Source of the DNA: JAAUTY01 sp964397305 | GTDB lineage: Bacteria > Cyanobacteriota > Cyanobacteriia > Cyanobacteriales > Spirulinaceae | Direction of reading: 5' to 3' | DNA length: 64,000 nt | NCBI GenBank assembly: GCA_964397305.1 | Contig: CAYNIP010000017.1 | Location: 12,294 to 76,293 of the forward strand | In this document: in pieces, positions 8,730 through 16,183 of the stretch | How the letters are laid out: every line of letters starts with the position of its first letter | Numbering within the stretch: the first letter of the stretch is position 1 | Notes under the pieces: generated by a model | Database searches by the model: none | The model's input: only the letters and a program-made list of their open reading frames with translations | Told to the model about the DNA's origin: nothing | Translations under genes and position numbers: made by a program

Positions 8730-11309
8730 GTGGAGTCCCGCTACACCCCCGCCGAGATCGAACCGAAATGGCAACAGCACTGGGCTGAACTGGGTCTAGA
8801 TCGGACGGCTGAAGACGATCGCCCCAAGTTCTACGCGCTGTCCATGTTTCCCTACCCCTCCGGTAGTCTGCACATGGGGCACGTCCGGAACTACACGATT
8901 ACCGACGCGATCGCCCGCCTCAAGCGAATGCAAGGCTATCGAGTTTTGCACCCGATGGGCTGGGACGCCTTCGGCCTGCCAGCCGAGAACGCAGCGATTG
9001 ATCGCGGCATCCCCCCCGCGAAGTGGACGTACCAAAACATTGAACAAATGAAGGCCCAGCTCCAGCGCCTCGGTCTCAGCCTCGACTGGGAGCGGGAGGT
9101 AGCAACCTGTTCGCCAGATTACTACCGCTGGACTCAGTGGATTTTCCTGCAATTTTTTGCAGCCGGTCTCGCCTACCAGAAAGAAGCAACGGTGAACTGG
9201 GACCCCATCGATCAAACCGTGATCGCCAACGAGCAGGTGGATGCGGAAGGTCGCTCCTGGCGCTCCGGGGCCCTGGTCGAACGCAAATTGCTGCGCCAGT
9301 GGTTCCTGAAAATCACCGACTACGCCGACGAACTGCTCGCCGACCTAGACAAACTCGACGGCTGGCCCGATCGCGTCAAGGCCATGCAGGCCAACTGGAT
9401 CGGTAAGTCCACCGGCGCGCGGGTCGAATTTCACACCGAAGCGGGCGACGCGATTCCTGTCTTTACCACCCGCCCTGATACGCTCTGGGGCGCAACCTTC
9501 ATGGTGCTCTCGCCCGAGCATCCCTTGGTCGATTCGATTACAACGGCCGAGCAGCAGGCAGCCGTGGCGGCCTACCAACAAGAAGCGGCCGCCAAGAGTG
9601 ACCTGGAGCGCATGGCTGGCGATCGCCAAAAAACCGGCGTCTTCACCGGCGGCTACGCGATCAATCCCGTGAATGACGCAAAAATCCCCATCTGGATCGC
9701 TGATTACGTCCTGGTAGACTACGGCACGGGCGCAATTATGGCCGTTCCGGCCCATGACCAGCGCGACTTCGAGTTCGCCCAAGAGTTCGGTCTGGAGGTT
9801 AAACCTGTCGTCTTCCCGCCGGATGCGAACCCCGAAGCAGCAGCGCCCCTGACGGAAGCCTTTGTTGACAACCAAGACGGCCTTCTCGCTAATTCACCGC
9901 CACTCAACGGTTTGACCGTACCTGAGGCGAAGCAGCGGGTCATTGAATACCTGGAAGAGCAAGGCCTCGGCACGGCGCAAAACAACTACCGCCTGCGCGA
10001 TTGGCTGATCTCGCGCCAGCGCTACTGGGGCGCGCCGATCCCAATTATTCACTGTCCGAGCTGCGGCGCGGTTCCCGTACCCGAGCAAGAGCTGCCCGTG
10101 CGCCTGCCGGAGGAGGTCGAATTCACCGGCCGCGGCCCCTCGCCCCTAGCGAAGCTGGATAGTTGGCGCAATGTGCCCTGCCCGATCTGCGGTGAACCGG
10201 CCCAGCGGGAAACGGACACAATGGATACGTTCATTGATTCGTCCTGGTACTTCCTGCGCTACACGGATGCGACCAATCCTGAGACAATTTTTGACCCGCA
10301 AAAGGTCAATGACTGGATGCCGGTCGATCAGTATGTTGGCGGGATTGAGCACGCGATTCTGCACCTGCTGTATTCGCGCTTCTTTACCAAGTTCCTGCGC
10401 GATCGCGGTCTGCTCAATTTCGACGAACCCTTCCAGCGCCTGCTCACCCAGGGCATGGTGCAGGGCAAGACTTACCTGAACCCTAACAAGTCCGGCAAGG
10501 CCAAGTGGATTCCTTCTGCCCAAGTCAGCGATCCGGACAATCCTCGCGACCCGGAGACGGGTGAACCCCTCGAGGTTTGCTACGCCACGATGTCAAAGTC
10601 GAAGGGCAATGGCGTTGCGCCAGAGGATGTGATCAATCAGTACGGCGTCGATACGGCGCGGCTGTTCATCCTGTTCAAGGCGCCACCGGAGAAGGATCTG
10701 GAGTGGGATGAAGCGGATGTCGAAGGGCAGGCGCGTTTTCTCAGTCGGGTCTGGCGACTGGTGACGGAGTTTGCGGCCAGTCATCCAGCGCCAAGCTCGG
10801 AGAGGCCCAGCTCCCTGAGCAAGGCCGAAAAAGACCTGCGACGAGTCGTGCATGGGGCGATCGCCGCCATCACGGAAGACATGGAAGGCGACTACCAGTT
10901 CAACACGGCGATTTCGGAGCTGATGAAGCTGAGCAATGCCCTGGGCGATGCAACTTGCCCCACCTCGCCGGTCTACCACGAGGGCATCGAAACCCTGCTG
11001 AAGCTGTTGGCTCCCTTTGCGCCGCACATTGCCGAGGAACTCTGGCAGACGATCGGTGGCACGGGCTCGGTTCACCAGCAACCCTGGCCCCGGGCGGACG
11101 CGGCGGCGCTGGTAGTAGACGAGATCGACTTGGTGATCCAGGTGATGGGCAAGAAGCGCGATGTCATCCAGGTTCCCGCTAGCGCCAGCAAGGCGGAGTT
11201 GGAGCAGTTCGCCCGCGCCTCGGAGCGGGTGCAGCCTTACCTGGAAGGCAAGCAGGTTCGTAAGGTGATTGTTGTTCCTGGTAAGCTGGTCAATTTCGTC
11301 GTTGGGTAG
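8730..11309 (+). CDS. leuS: Leucyl-tRNA synthetase
   Basis: Charges tRNA-Leu; class I synthetase with an editing domain. The GTG at 8730 is chosen because AGGAG lies 8 nt upstream; an in-frame TTG at 8712 would add six residues. The product is 859 residues, normal for bacterial LeuRS. Motif 1 is H48-M-G-H51 in SGSLHMGHVRNY, and the second signature is M621-S-K-S in MSKSKGNGV. The CP1 editing domain includes the threonine-rich TTRPDTLWGATF. Zinc-domain cysteines appear in IHCPSCG and CPICGE. The C-terminal anticodon and LeuRS-specific domains are complete. It stands alone between unrelated genes. Confidence 0.97.
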   Translation: MESRYTPAEIEPKWQQHWAELGLDRTAEDDRPKFYALSMFPYPSGSLHMGHVRNYTITDAIARLKRMQGYRVLHPMGWDAFGLPAENAAIDRGIPPAKWTYQNIEQMKAQLQRLGLSLDWEREVATCSPDYYRWTQWIFLQFFAAGLAYQKEATVNWDPIDQTVIANEQVDAEGRSWRSGALVERKLLRQWFLKITDYADELLADLDKLDGWPDRVKAMQANWIGKSTGARVEFHTEAGDAIPVFTTRPDTLWGATFMVLSPEHPLVDSITTAEQQAAVAAYQQEAAAKSDLERMAGDRQKTGVFTGGYAINPVNDAKIPIWIADYVLVDYGTGAIMAVPAHDQRDFEFAQEFGLEVKPVVFPPDANPEAAAPLTEAFVDNQDGLLANSPPLNGLTVPEAKQRVIEYLEEQGLGTAQNNYRLRDWLISRQRYWGAPIPIIHCPSCGAVPVPEQELPVRLPEEVEFTGRGPSPLAKLDSWRNVPCPICGEPAQRETDTMDTFIDSSWYFLRYTDATNPETIFDPQKVNDWMPVDQYVGGIEHAILHLLYSRFFTKFLRDRGLLNFDEPFQRLLTQGMVQGKTYLNPNKSGKAKWIPSAQVSDPDNPRDPETGEPLEVCYATMSKSKGNGVAPEDVINQYGVDTARLFILFKAPPEKDLEWDEADVEGQARFLSRVWRLVTEFAASHPAPSSERPSSLSKAEKDLRRVVHGAIAAITEDMEGDYQFNTAISELMKLSNALGDATCPTSPVYHEGIETLLKLLAPFAPHIAEELWQTIGGTGSVHQQPWPRADAAALVVDEIDLVIQVMGKKRDVIQVPASASKAELEQFARASERVQPYLEGKQVRKVIVVPGKLVNFVVG

Positions 11310-11421
11310 TCACCTCGGCTGTGCTTTGGCCGCGTTGAGGCACGGCAATCGGGTAGGCTCCCCAAGTTGTTTGACCGGGCCGCACGCCTTTGAAGAGTAA
11401 CCACCATCTAGGTAGTTAGCT

Positions 11422-12525
11422 ATGCTGCAACGGTTGTATGTACATAACTTCCGATGCCTGGAAAACTTTGAGCTTTCTTTGAAAGGACTCTCATCGGCTC
11501 TTTTAATTGGCAAAAATGGTTCTGGTAAATCGACCATTGCTAGTGTGCTTGAGATATTCCAGCAGATCGGTCGAGGCACTAATCGAGTTGGAAGTTTAAT
11601 CAAACCCAAGGATTTTGCTTTCGGGAGGACGCAGGTCCCAATTCGGCTCGAGCTAGAGGTGGTTATTGAGGACAGAATATATCAGTACGCCCTTGCCTTT
11701 GAGTTACCGGCTCATTTCAGAGAGCCTCGCGTCTCTGAGGAAAAGTTACTCGTTGAAGGCAATTCGATTTACTCCCGTCAGGAGGCTCAGGTTACGTTAG
11801 CATCGCGCGATCGCGAGGTTCAGTTCTTAGTTGATTGGCATCTGGTTGCTCTCCCAGTCATCCAAGAGCAATCTGAACAAGATCCACTGCACAGTTTCAA
11901 GATTTGGCTTGCACGCTTGATTGTACTAGGACCGATACCCAGCCTAGTAAAGGGAGAATCTAAAGCCGAAACGTTAGAGATACAAAAGGAATGCTTAAAC
12001 TTTGGTGATTGGTTTTCCGGCTTGCTAAGCCGCTATCCTGCTGCCTATACCCAGATTGACAAGTATCTTCGAGACGTTATGCCTGACGTTCAAGATTTTC
12101 TCAACGAACCGACTGGCAAAGATTCTAAAAGTCTAGTTGTTCGATTTGAGGCTGGTGGCTCAACATTGAGTGTTAACTTTGAGGACTTGGCTGATGGCGA
12201 GAAATGCTTTTTCATCTGTGCTTCAATCCTGGCTGCAAATAGATATTATGGCCCGCTGTTCTGTTTCTGGGATGAGCCTGACAACTATCTATCTTTGCCC
12301 GAGGTAGGTCATTTTGTTACCGAGCTACGACGTTCTTTCAAGAATGGCAGTCAAATCTTGACCACCTCGCACAACGAGGAAGTAATTCGGAGATTCTCAA
12401 ATGAGAACACCTTTTTCTTGGAGCGAAAAAGTCACTTGGAGCCAACTCTCACAAGGTTACTCAGCGATCTTCCCATTAGCGGCGATCTGGTCGATAGCTT
12501 AATTCGCGATGCAATCCAGTTATGA
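11422..12525 (+). CDS. AAA ATPase (AAA_15/21, OLD-like), probable defence ATPase
   Basis: 367 residues resembling the ABC/SMC-type ATPase half of OLD-like systems. It begins LQRLYVHNFRCLENF, then Walker A GKNGSGKST (about residues 30-38). Later come the signature-like DLADGEKCFF, Walker B LFCFWDEPDNYL and the H-loop TTSHNEEVIRRF. No nuclease domain is fused. The stop overlaps the start of the next gene as ATGA, so the two are translationally coupled. Base composition is more A/T-rich than leuS or the following housekeeping genes, which suggests acquisition. By family analogy the ATPase would sense or control a partner effector; the actual function here is inference. Confidence 0.85.
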   Translation: MLQRLYVHNFRCLENFELSLKGLSSALLIGKNGSGKSTIASVLEIFQQIGRGTNRVGSLIKPKDFAFGRTQVPIRLELEVVIEDRIYQYALAFELPAHFREPRVSEEKLLVEGNSIYSRQEAQVTLASRDREVQFLVDWHLVALPVIQEQSEQDPLHSFKIWLARLIVLGPIPSLVKGESKAETLEIQKECLNFGDWFSGLLSRYPAAYTQIDKYLRDVMPDVQDFLNEPTGKDSKSLVVRFEAGGSTLSVNFEDLADGEKCFFICASILAANRYYGPLFCFWDEPDNYLSLPEVGHFVTELRRSFKNGSQILTTSHNEEVIRRFSNENTFFLERKSHLEPTLTRLLSDLPISGDLVDSLIRDAIQL

Positions 12526-13016
12526 GCCTCAATCGGTATAGGCCGCATATTTTTGTGCTGCCTGAAGATGATGCGAATCGCCAGATTGCTAACGGTTTTG
12601 TCTTACATCCCCAACTCAAGGCGCGTACCATCCAAATCCTCCCGCCCGCCGGTGGCTGGCGAAAGGCTGTAGATCGGCTTTTCGATGTGCATATCCCTGA
12701 AATGCAAAAATTTTCGGAGGAACGGCTGATTTTAGCCGTCGATCTCGATCGCAGTGAAGGTCGATTGAGGGATGTAAAGGCTAAAATTCCAGCCGCGCTA
12801 CAAGATCGGGTATTCGCGATCGGAGTCCTGTCCGAACCAGAAGATTTGAAAAGGGCATTCGGAACGAGTTTTGAGGGGATTGGGGAACTGATGGCTAGTA
12901 ATTGCTACGACAATACTGGAGAGCTTTGGGAGCACTATCTTCTCAAGCACAATCGATCTGAGGTAGATCGACTAAGCTCTTCCGTTCGACCCTTCCTTTT
13001 CAACCTTGATCGCTAA
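12522..13016 (+). CDS. TOPRIM-like partner protein of the AAA ATPase
   Basis: 164 residues, starting in a 4-nt ATGA overlap with the ATPase gene. No family name recognised with certainty. It has the order of features expected of a TOPRIM fold: a strand ending in an acidic turn (HIFVLPEDDANRQ, E15-D16-D17), then a hydrophobic strand ending D74-L-D76 (RLILAVDLDRSEG). A further strand, FAIGVLSEPEDLKR, follows. TOPRIM proteins paired with AAA_15 ATPases occur in PARIS and OLD-like anti-phage systems, but this protein is shorter than typical AriB or OLD nucleases. The C-terminal WEHYLLKHNRSEVDRL region is distinctive. Effector role is inferred from context. Confidence 0.75.
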   Translation: MSLNRYRPHIFVLPEDDANRQIANGFVLHPQLKARTIQILPPAGGWRKAVDRLFDVHIPEMQKFSEERLILAVDLDRSEGRLRDVKAKIPAALQDRVFAIGVLSEPEDLKRAFGTSFEGIGELMASNCYDNTGELWEHYLLKHNRSEVDRLSSSVRPFLFNLDR

Positions 13017-13045
13017 GCTTATTTGGAAATCTTGACAGTAAAACA

Positions 13046-13366
13046 ATGGATACCACGACTCTAAGAGAGAAGGTAAAGCAGGTGATCGGGCGATATGCTC
13101 GTCTGACTCCCTCCCACGGACAAATTCGGCTAGATACAATCTTCGACGACACCCAGAATCGCTACGCTCTGATGCAAGCGGGATGGAGTCAAGGGCGCAG
13201 AGTACGGGGTAATTTGATCTATATCATCCTGCAAGACAATCGCATTTATCTGGAGTACGATGGCATGGAGCAGGGGATTGTCCAAGACTTGCTCAATCTA
13301 GGCGTTCCCTCTGAGCAAATTGTCCTCGCTTTTTTGCCAGAAGCCCCGCTCGCCTTGGCTGGATAA
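13046..13366 (+). CDS. xisI: XisI-family protein (fdxN element excision controlling factor)
   Basis: 106 residues closely matching the XisI family of cyanobacteria: an N-terminal helix (REKVKQVIGRYA), a middle segment with DTQNRYALMQAGW and RVRGNLIYIILQD, and an ending in YDGMEQGIVQDLLNLGVPS. XisI was first linked to excision of the fdxN element during heterocyst differentiation, but homologues are widespread in strains without that element. Usually xisH precedes xisI; none is present here, so this is an orphan. Its stop TAA abuts the next ATG directly (TAAATG). Confidence 0.88.
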   Translation: MDTTTLREKVKQVIGRYARLTPSHGQIRLDTIFDDTQNRYALMQAGWSQGRRVRGNLIYIILQDNRIYLEYDGMEQGIVQDLLNLGVPSEQIVLAFLPEAPLALAG

Positions 13367-13645
13367 ATGCTTCCTACAAGTTGTCGATATAGTATGACGC
13401 TCCAATGGTCGGATGAAGATCGTCTATTCCTAGTCACGATCCCGGAGTTTGCCGATCTCGTTATGATGCCCTGCACTCACGGGAAAACCCGCGAGGAGGC
13501 AATCCGCAACGGCGAGGAGGTTATCGAAATGTATCTGGAAGCTTGGCAAGCAGAGGAGCAGACGATCCCCGAACCGAGAAACGAACTCCCAATAAGCAGT
13601 AACACTGAATTTTTGCACTGCAATGAGTATCAATCTCACCCCTGA
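13367..13645 (+). CDS. HicB-family antitoxin-like protein
   Basis: 92 residues with the HicB partial RNase-H-like fold: YSMTLQWSDEDRLFLVTIPEF, then CTHGKTREEAIRNGEEVIEMYL. HicB neutralises the HicA mRNA interferase in type II toxin-antitoxin pairs. No HicA-like frame is found on either side, so this is an orphan. The start is taken at the ATG touching the xisI stop; an internal ATG nine codons later is possible. The last 22 nt overlap the start of the ParD-like pseudogene. Confidence 0.8.
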   Translation: MLPTSCRYSMTLQWSDEDRLFLVTIPEFADLVMMPCTHGKTREEAIRNGEEVIEMYLEAWQAEEQTIPEPRNELPISSNTEFLHCNEYQSHP

Positions 13646-13877
13646 CCAAGAACAGTTTGTTGAACGTTAACTACAAACGGGTAAATACCGTTCAGCAGAG
13701 GAAATTCTGGAAATTGCCTTGCGGTTGTTTGACGAGGGCGATCGCGCTGAGTCCCAGTGGATTCAATCCGTCCGCGCCAAGATTGATGCCGCCATTGAAG
13801 CGGCCGACCATACCGATCCAGTTGACAGCGAAACCTTTGGGGATGGCATTCTCGATCGATTTCAGTCGGCCGATTAG
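13623..13877 (+). pseudogene. ParD-like antitoxin, broken by an in-frame stop
   Basis: Reading from the ATG at 13623 gives MSINLTPDQEQFVER, then TAA at 13668-13670, then in the same frame LQTGKYRSAEEILEIALRLF and a C-terminal tail ending at TAG 13875. This is a ParD/CopG-type antitoxin of about 84 codons with codon 16 mutated to a stop. The position is normally Lys, Glu or Gln, so one base change explains it. The downstream toxin gene is also broken, which argues for true decay over sequencing error. Confidence 0.8.
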
Positions 13878-13879
13878 GT

Positions 13880-14178
13880 ATGAGCCGTTATGTTATCAAC
13901 GTTCTCGCGAGCCAAGACCTAAACGAAATCGCAGATTACTTTGCTGACAATAGTCTTGAAGCAGGTAACGGCTCTTTCGTAGCTTTAACCGTAAGTGTCA
14001 GCAGCTTGTTACATTTCCTGGCAGCGGCAAAAACTACGCAGCCATCCGCCCTAGACTGTGATGCCTGTCCTTGGAAGGACATATTATCTTTGGCAGAATT
14101 CTAGATGACGGCCTTGAAACTCCCCGGGTTATCAGCGATCGGCGTGATTTCCCAACCTTATTTGAAGAGCCCAACTAA
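13880..14178 (+). pseudogene. ParE/RelE-like toxin, frameshifted and with a nonsense codon
   Basis: The frame opens with MSRYVINVLASQDLNEIADYF, a ParE-family start. After codon 30 (about 13968) the match jumps to the +1 frame, which continues RLFRSFNRKCQQLVTFPGSG and KNYAAIRPRL. TGA at 14059-14061 replaces a likely Arg codon, then CLSLEGHIIFGRILDDG and PRVISDRRDF run to the true stop at 14176-14178. One lost base plus one CGA-to-TGA change accounts for the damage. The toxin should be inactive. Confidence 0.8.
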
Positions 14179-14190
14179 ATTCCTCCTTCT

Positions 14191-14226
14191 GTAGGGTTGT
14201 CTTGAAGATAACCCTACTTCTTTTTT
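14191..14226 (+). terminator. Rho-independent terminator of the accessory island
   Basis: Perfect 8-bp stem GTAGGGTT / AACCCTAC with an 11-nt loop, followed by TTCTTTTTT. It lies 12 nt after the ParE-like frame and closes the plus-strand accessory gene cluster. Confidence 0.8.
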
Positions 14227-14361
14227 GCCCTCTTTTGCCTCTCTTCCCCTCCTACTCTGACCTTCGGCTACCTTGTCACCGTTTGAAGGCTGAGAGCCTA
14301 GGGTTGTTGCCATCTACGACTCATCCCAGACCCTAGGGAGGATTGACTCCCGGGAGTACTT

Positions 14362-14682
14362 TTAGGGCGAAGGGTCTGACTTGGGGGGGCGGCGCCCTAG
14401 GAGTTGCAGGGCTAGCAAGAGCAGGCCGAGGGCGACTAGGCCAAAGATGCCGGTGCTCAGCGTGGCCAGACCCACGACTAGGGTTCGCACGGCCACGGCG
14501 AGGTTGATCGCCGTGACGTTGACGGTGGGCAGGGGTTTGGCGGCGAGGCTGGTGGCGATCGCCCGGGTCAGTCCATACAGGGCCACGGCGATCACCCCCG
14601 CCAGGGCCGATCCCAGTAGGCAGCGCCCAGGGGTCACGGTCGCAGCCGTTCCCGAGGGATCATCGCGCGGTTCGTCACTCAT
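14362..14682 (-). CDS. DUF3082 family membrane protein
   Basis: About 106 residues when started at the ATG giving MSDEPRDDPSG; a longer frame reaches 14868, but the added N-terminus looks non-coding. Two membrane segments are visible (LLGSALAGVIAVALYGLTRA and LATLSTGIFGLVALGLLLLA), with the family motif AAKPLP between them and LAVAVRTLVVG before the second. DUF3082 proteins occur in cyanobacteria and plastid relatives; function unknown. It stands alone, 207 nt from the next minus-strand gene. Confidence 0.82.
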   Translation of the reverse strand: MSDEPRDDPSGTAATVTPGRCLLGSALAGVIAVALYGLTRAIATSLAAKPLPTVNVTAINLAVAVRTLVVGLATLSTGIFGLVALGLLLLALQLLGRRPPKSDPSP

Positions 14683-14889
14683 AGCGTCGTTTTGCTTCCC
14701 GTCAGGAGGCAGCTCAGCTTGGATTGGCTGGGAAGCATCGTGAGTCCCCATCCTGGGCTTCACGGGCGCCGCTTGCCTAGGGTTCTTGGGGTGCGCCCCG
14801 AAGATGCTTGCCATCCCCATCATTCTAGACTGGCCTGGACTGCTGGGCGGACCGCGACTCGCAGCCAACTCCCTAGACCCGGACTAGCG

Positions 14890-16014
14890 CTAGGTGCTCT
14901 CCACCGCTTCGATCACGACCCGGCGGTAGAAAAAGGCCTTGTCCTGTTGGTTTAGGGTCTGGGCGAGGTCCGTGAGCGAGTGCAATGTGCCCGCCAACTC
15001 CGGCGGGCGCTGACGCGGAGCCAAGAGATTCCAATACACCAGACGACTTCCCGGCCCGCTGCAAGACACGATTTGCCGCAAGAGATTGTGGTAATTGTCC
15101 AGGGACATGTATTCAAAAATATTGCTGAGATTGAAGCCGTCAATGGGTGGCCCCGACCACTGGGCGAGAAAATCTTCTAGGGCCAGGCAGTGCCATTCCA
15201 GCCGGTCGAGGTTGGCGCGGATGGCTGGGAAGTGCTCGGGGCGCAGGGCATAGGGCAGGGCGGTGAGATGGTGGCCGGCCCCGATCCACTGGAGGTAAGG
15301 GTTCTCGGCGGGATTGAGCGCCGTGCAGGCGTAACGGGTGCGGTCTAGCAGGTGGTCCGCCACCTTGCCTTCGGCATAGCGAAAAAAGCTGGGATCACGC
15401 CCCAGGCGACCCAGGAAGGGGCGGGAGAAAAAGAGGTGAAAGAGCGATCGCCACCGCCACGTATCCCAAACCTCGGTGTAAAACTGCTCCCGCTCCGGGC
15501 GCGAGCCACCCTGTAACAGTTGCCGCACGGTGGCTGGCTCGTGAATGCGCGGCAAAATGAGCTGACGGAAGCGGGCGAGATAGCGCTCAAACCGGCCCAC
15601 ATGACCGAGGCCGTGGCGGATCAGAGCTGGGCAGCGATCCCAGAACTGGCGAGCCGGGAGGGAGAGGTAGGGCCGGCAGCGCTGGTAGAGCAACAGGCGG
15701 GGGTGAGGCTTGTCGGGGCGGACTAGGGCCGGGCGGGAGCCCAGGAGTAGAAGCAATTCGGGATGAGCGAGCACCCGATAGGCGGCCACTCGGAGCTCGA
15801 GGCTGGCGATCTGGGCTGGGTTGAAGTCTACGGCAATCAGCCGGTGCGGGGCGCGGCTGAGCAGGGCCATCACATTGTCCCCGGCGGCGGCGATCGCCAG
15901 GCCGATCTGCCCCGGCTGCCAATCCAGGGCTGTGAGCAAGAGGTCCGCATCTTCCCAGCACTGGGCGTAGCGTAGGTGAGAAAAATCAGCACGTTGAGCA
16001 ATTTCGCTGGGCAT
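14890..16014 (-). CDS. DUF3419 / BtaA-like aminocarboxypropyltransferase
   Basis: 374 residues of the DUF3419 family, which includes BtaA, the SAM:diacylglycerol 3-amino-3-carboxypropyltransferase of betaine-lipid synthesis. Typical features are FSHLRYAQCWEDADLLLTAL near the N-terminus, the SAM-binding IAAAGDNVMALL, AVDFNPAQIASLELR, and later DGFNLSNIFEYMS with SRLVYWNLL. No btaB methyltransferase lies next to it, so betaine lipid synthesis cannot be claimed. It may use another acceptor. The start ATG at 16014 gives a natural N-terminus. Confidence 0.82.
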   Translation of the reverse strand: MPSEIAQRADFSHLRYAQCWEDADLLLTALDWQPGQIGLAIAAAGDNVMALLSRAPHRLIAVDFNPAQIASLELRVAAYRVLAHPELLLLLGSRPALVRPDKPHPRLLLYQRCRPYLSLPARQFWDRCPALIRHGLGHVGRFERYLARFRQLILPRIHEPATVRQLLQGGSRPEREQFYTEVWDTWRWRSLFHLFFSRPFLGRLGRDPSFFRYAEGKVADHLLDRTRYACTALNPAENPYLQWIGAGHHLTALPYALRPEHFPAIRANLDRLEWHCLALEDFLAQWSGPPIDGFNLSNIFEYMSLDNYHNLLRQIVSCSGPGSRLVYWNLLAPRQRPPELAGTLHSLTDLAQTLNQQDKAFFYRRVVIEAVEST

Positions 16015-16183
16015 GGAGGAGGACGGCTACCAAGGGCAAACAGGCGGTAGAAGCAACCGGGAGATTGCGGCAGGCCCGACTGGCCACAGCCCAACCCCTT
16101 GTATCTTAAGAGCAGCGCGCGGCAGTGAGTCAGGGGGGGTGGGCGCGCGTTGAACTGTCTGTCAGGTTGAGGAGTTTGCCACG

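Noticed and set aside
11422..13016. Naming the ATPase pair PARIS, Gabija or a retron system
   Set aside because: The partner lacks the size and extra domains of those effectors, and no reverse transcriptase or helicase is present; only the general ATPase-TOPRIM idea is supported.
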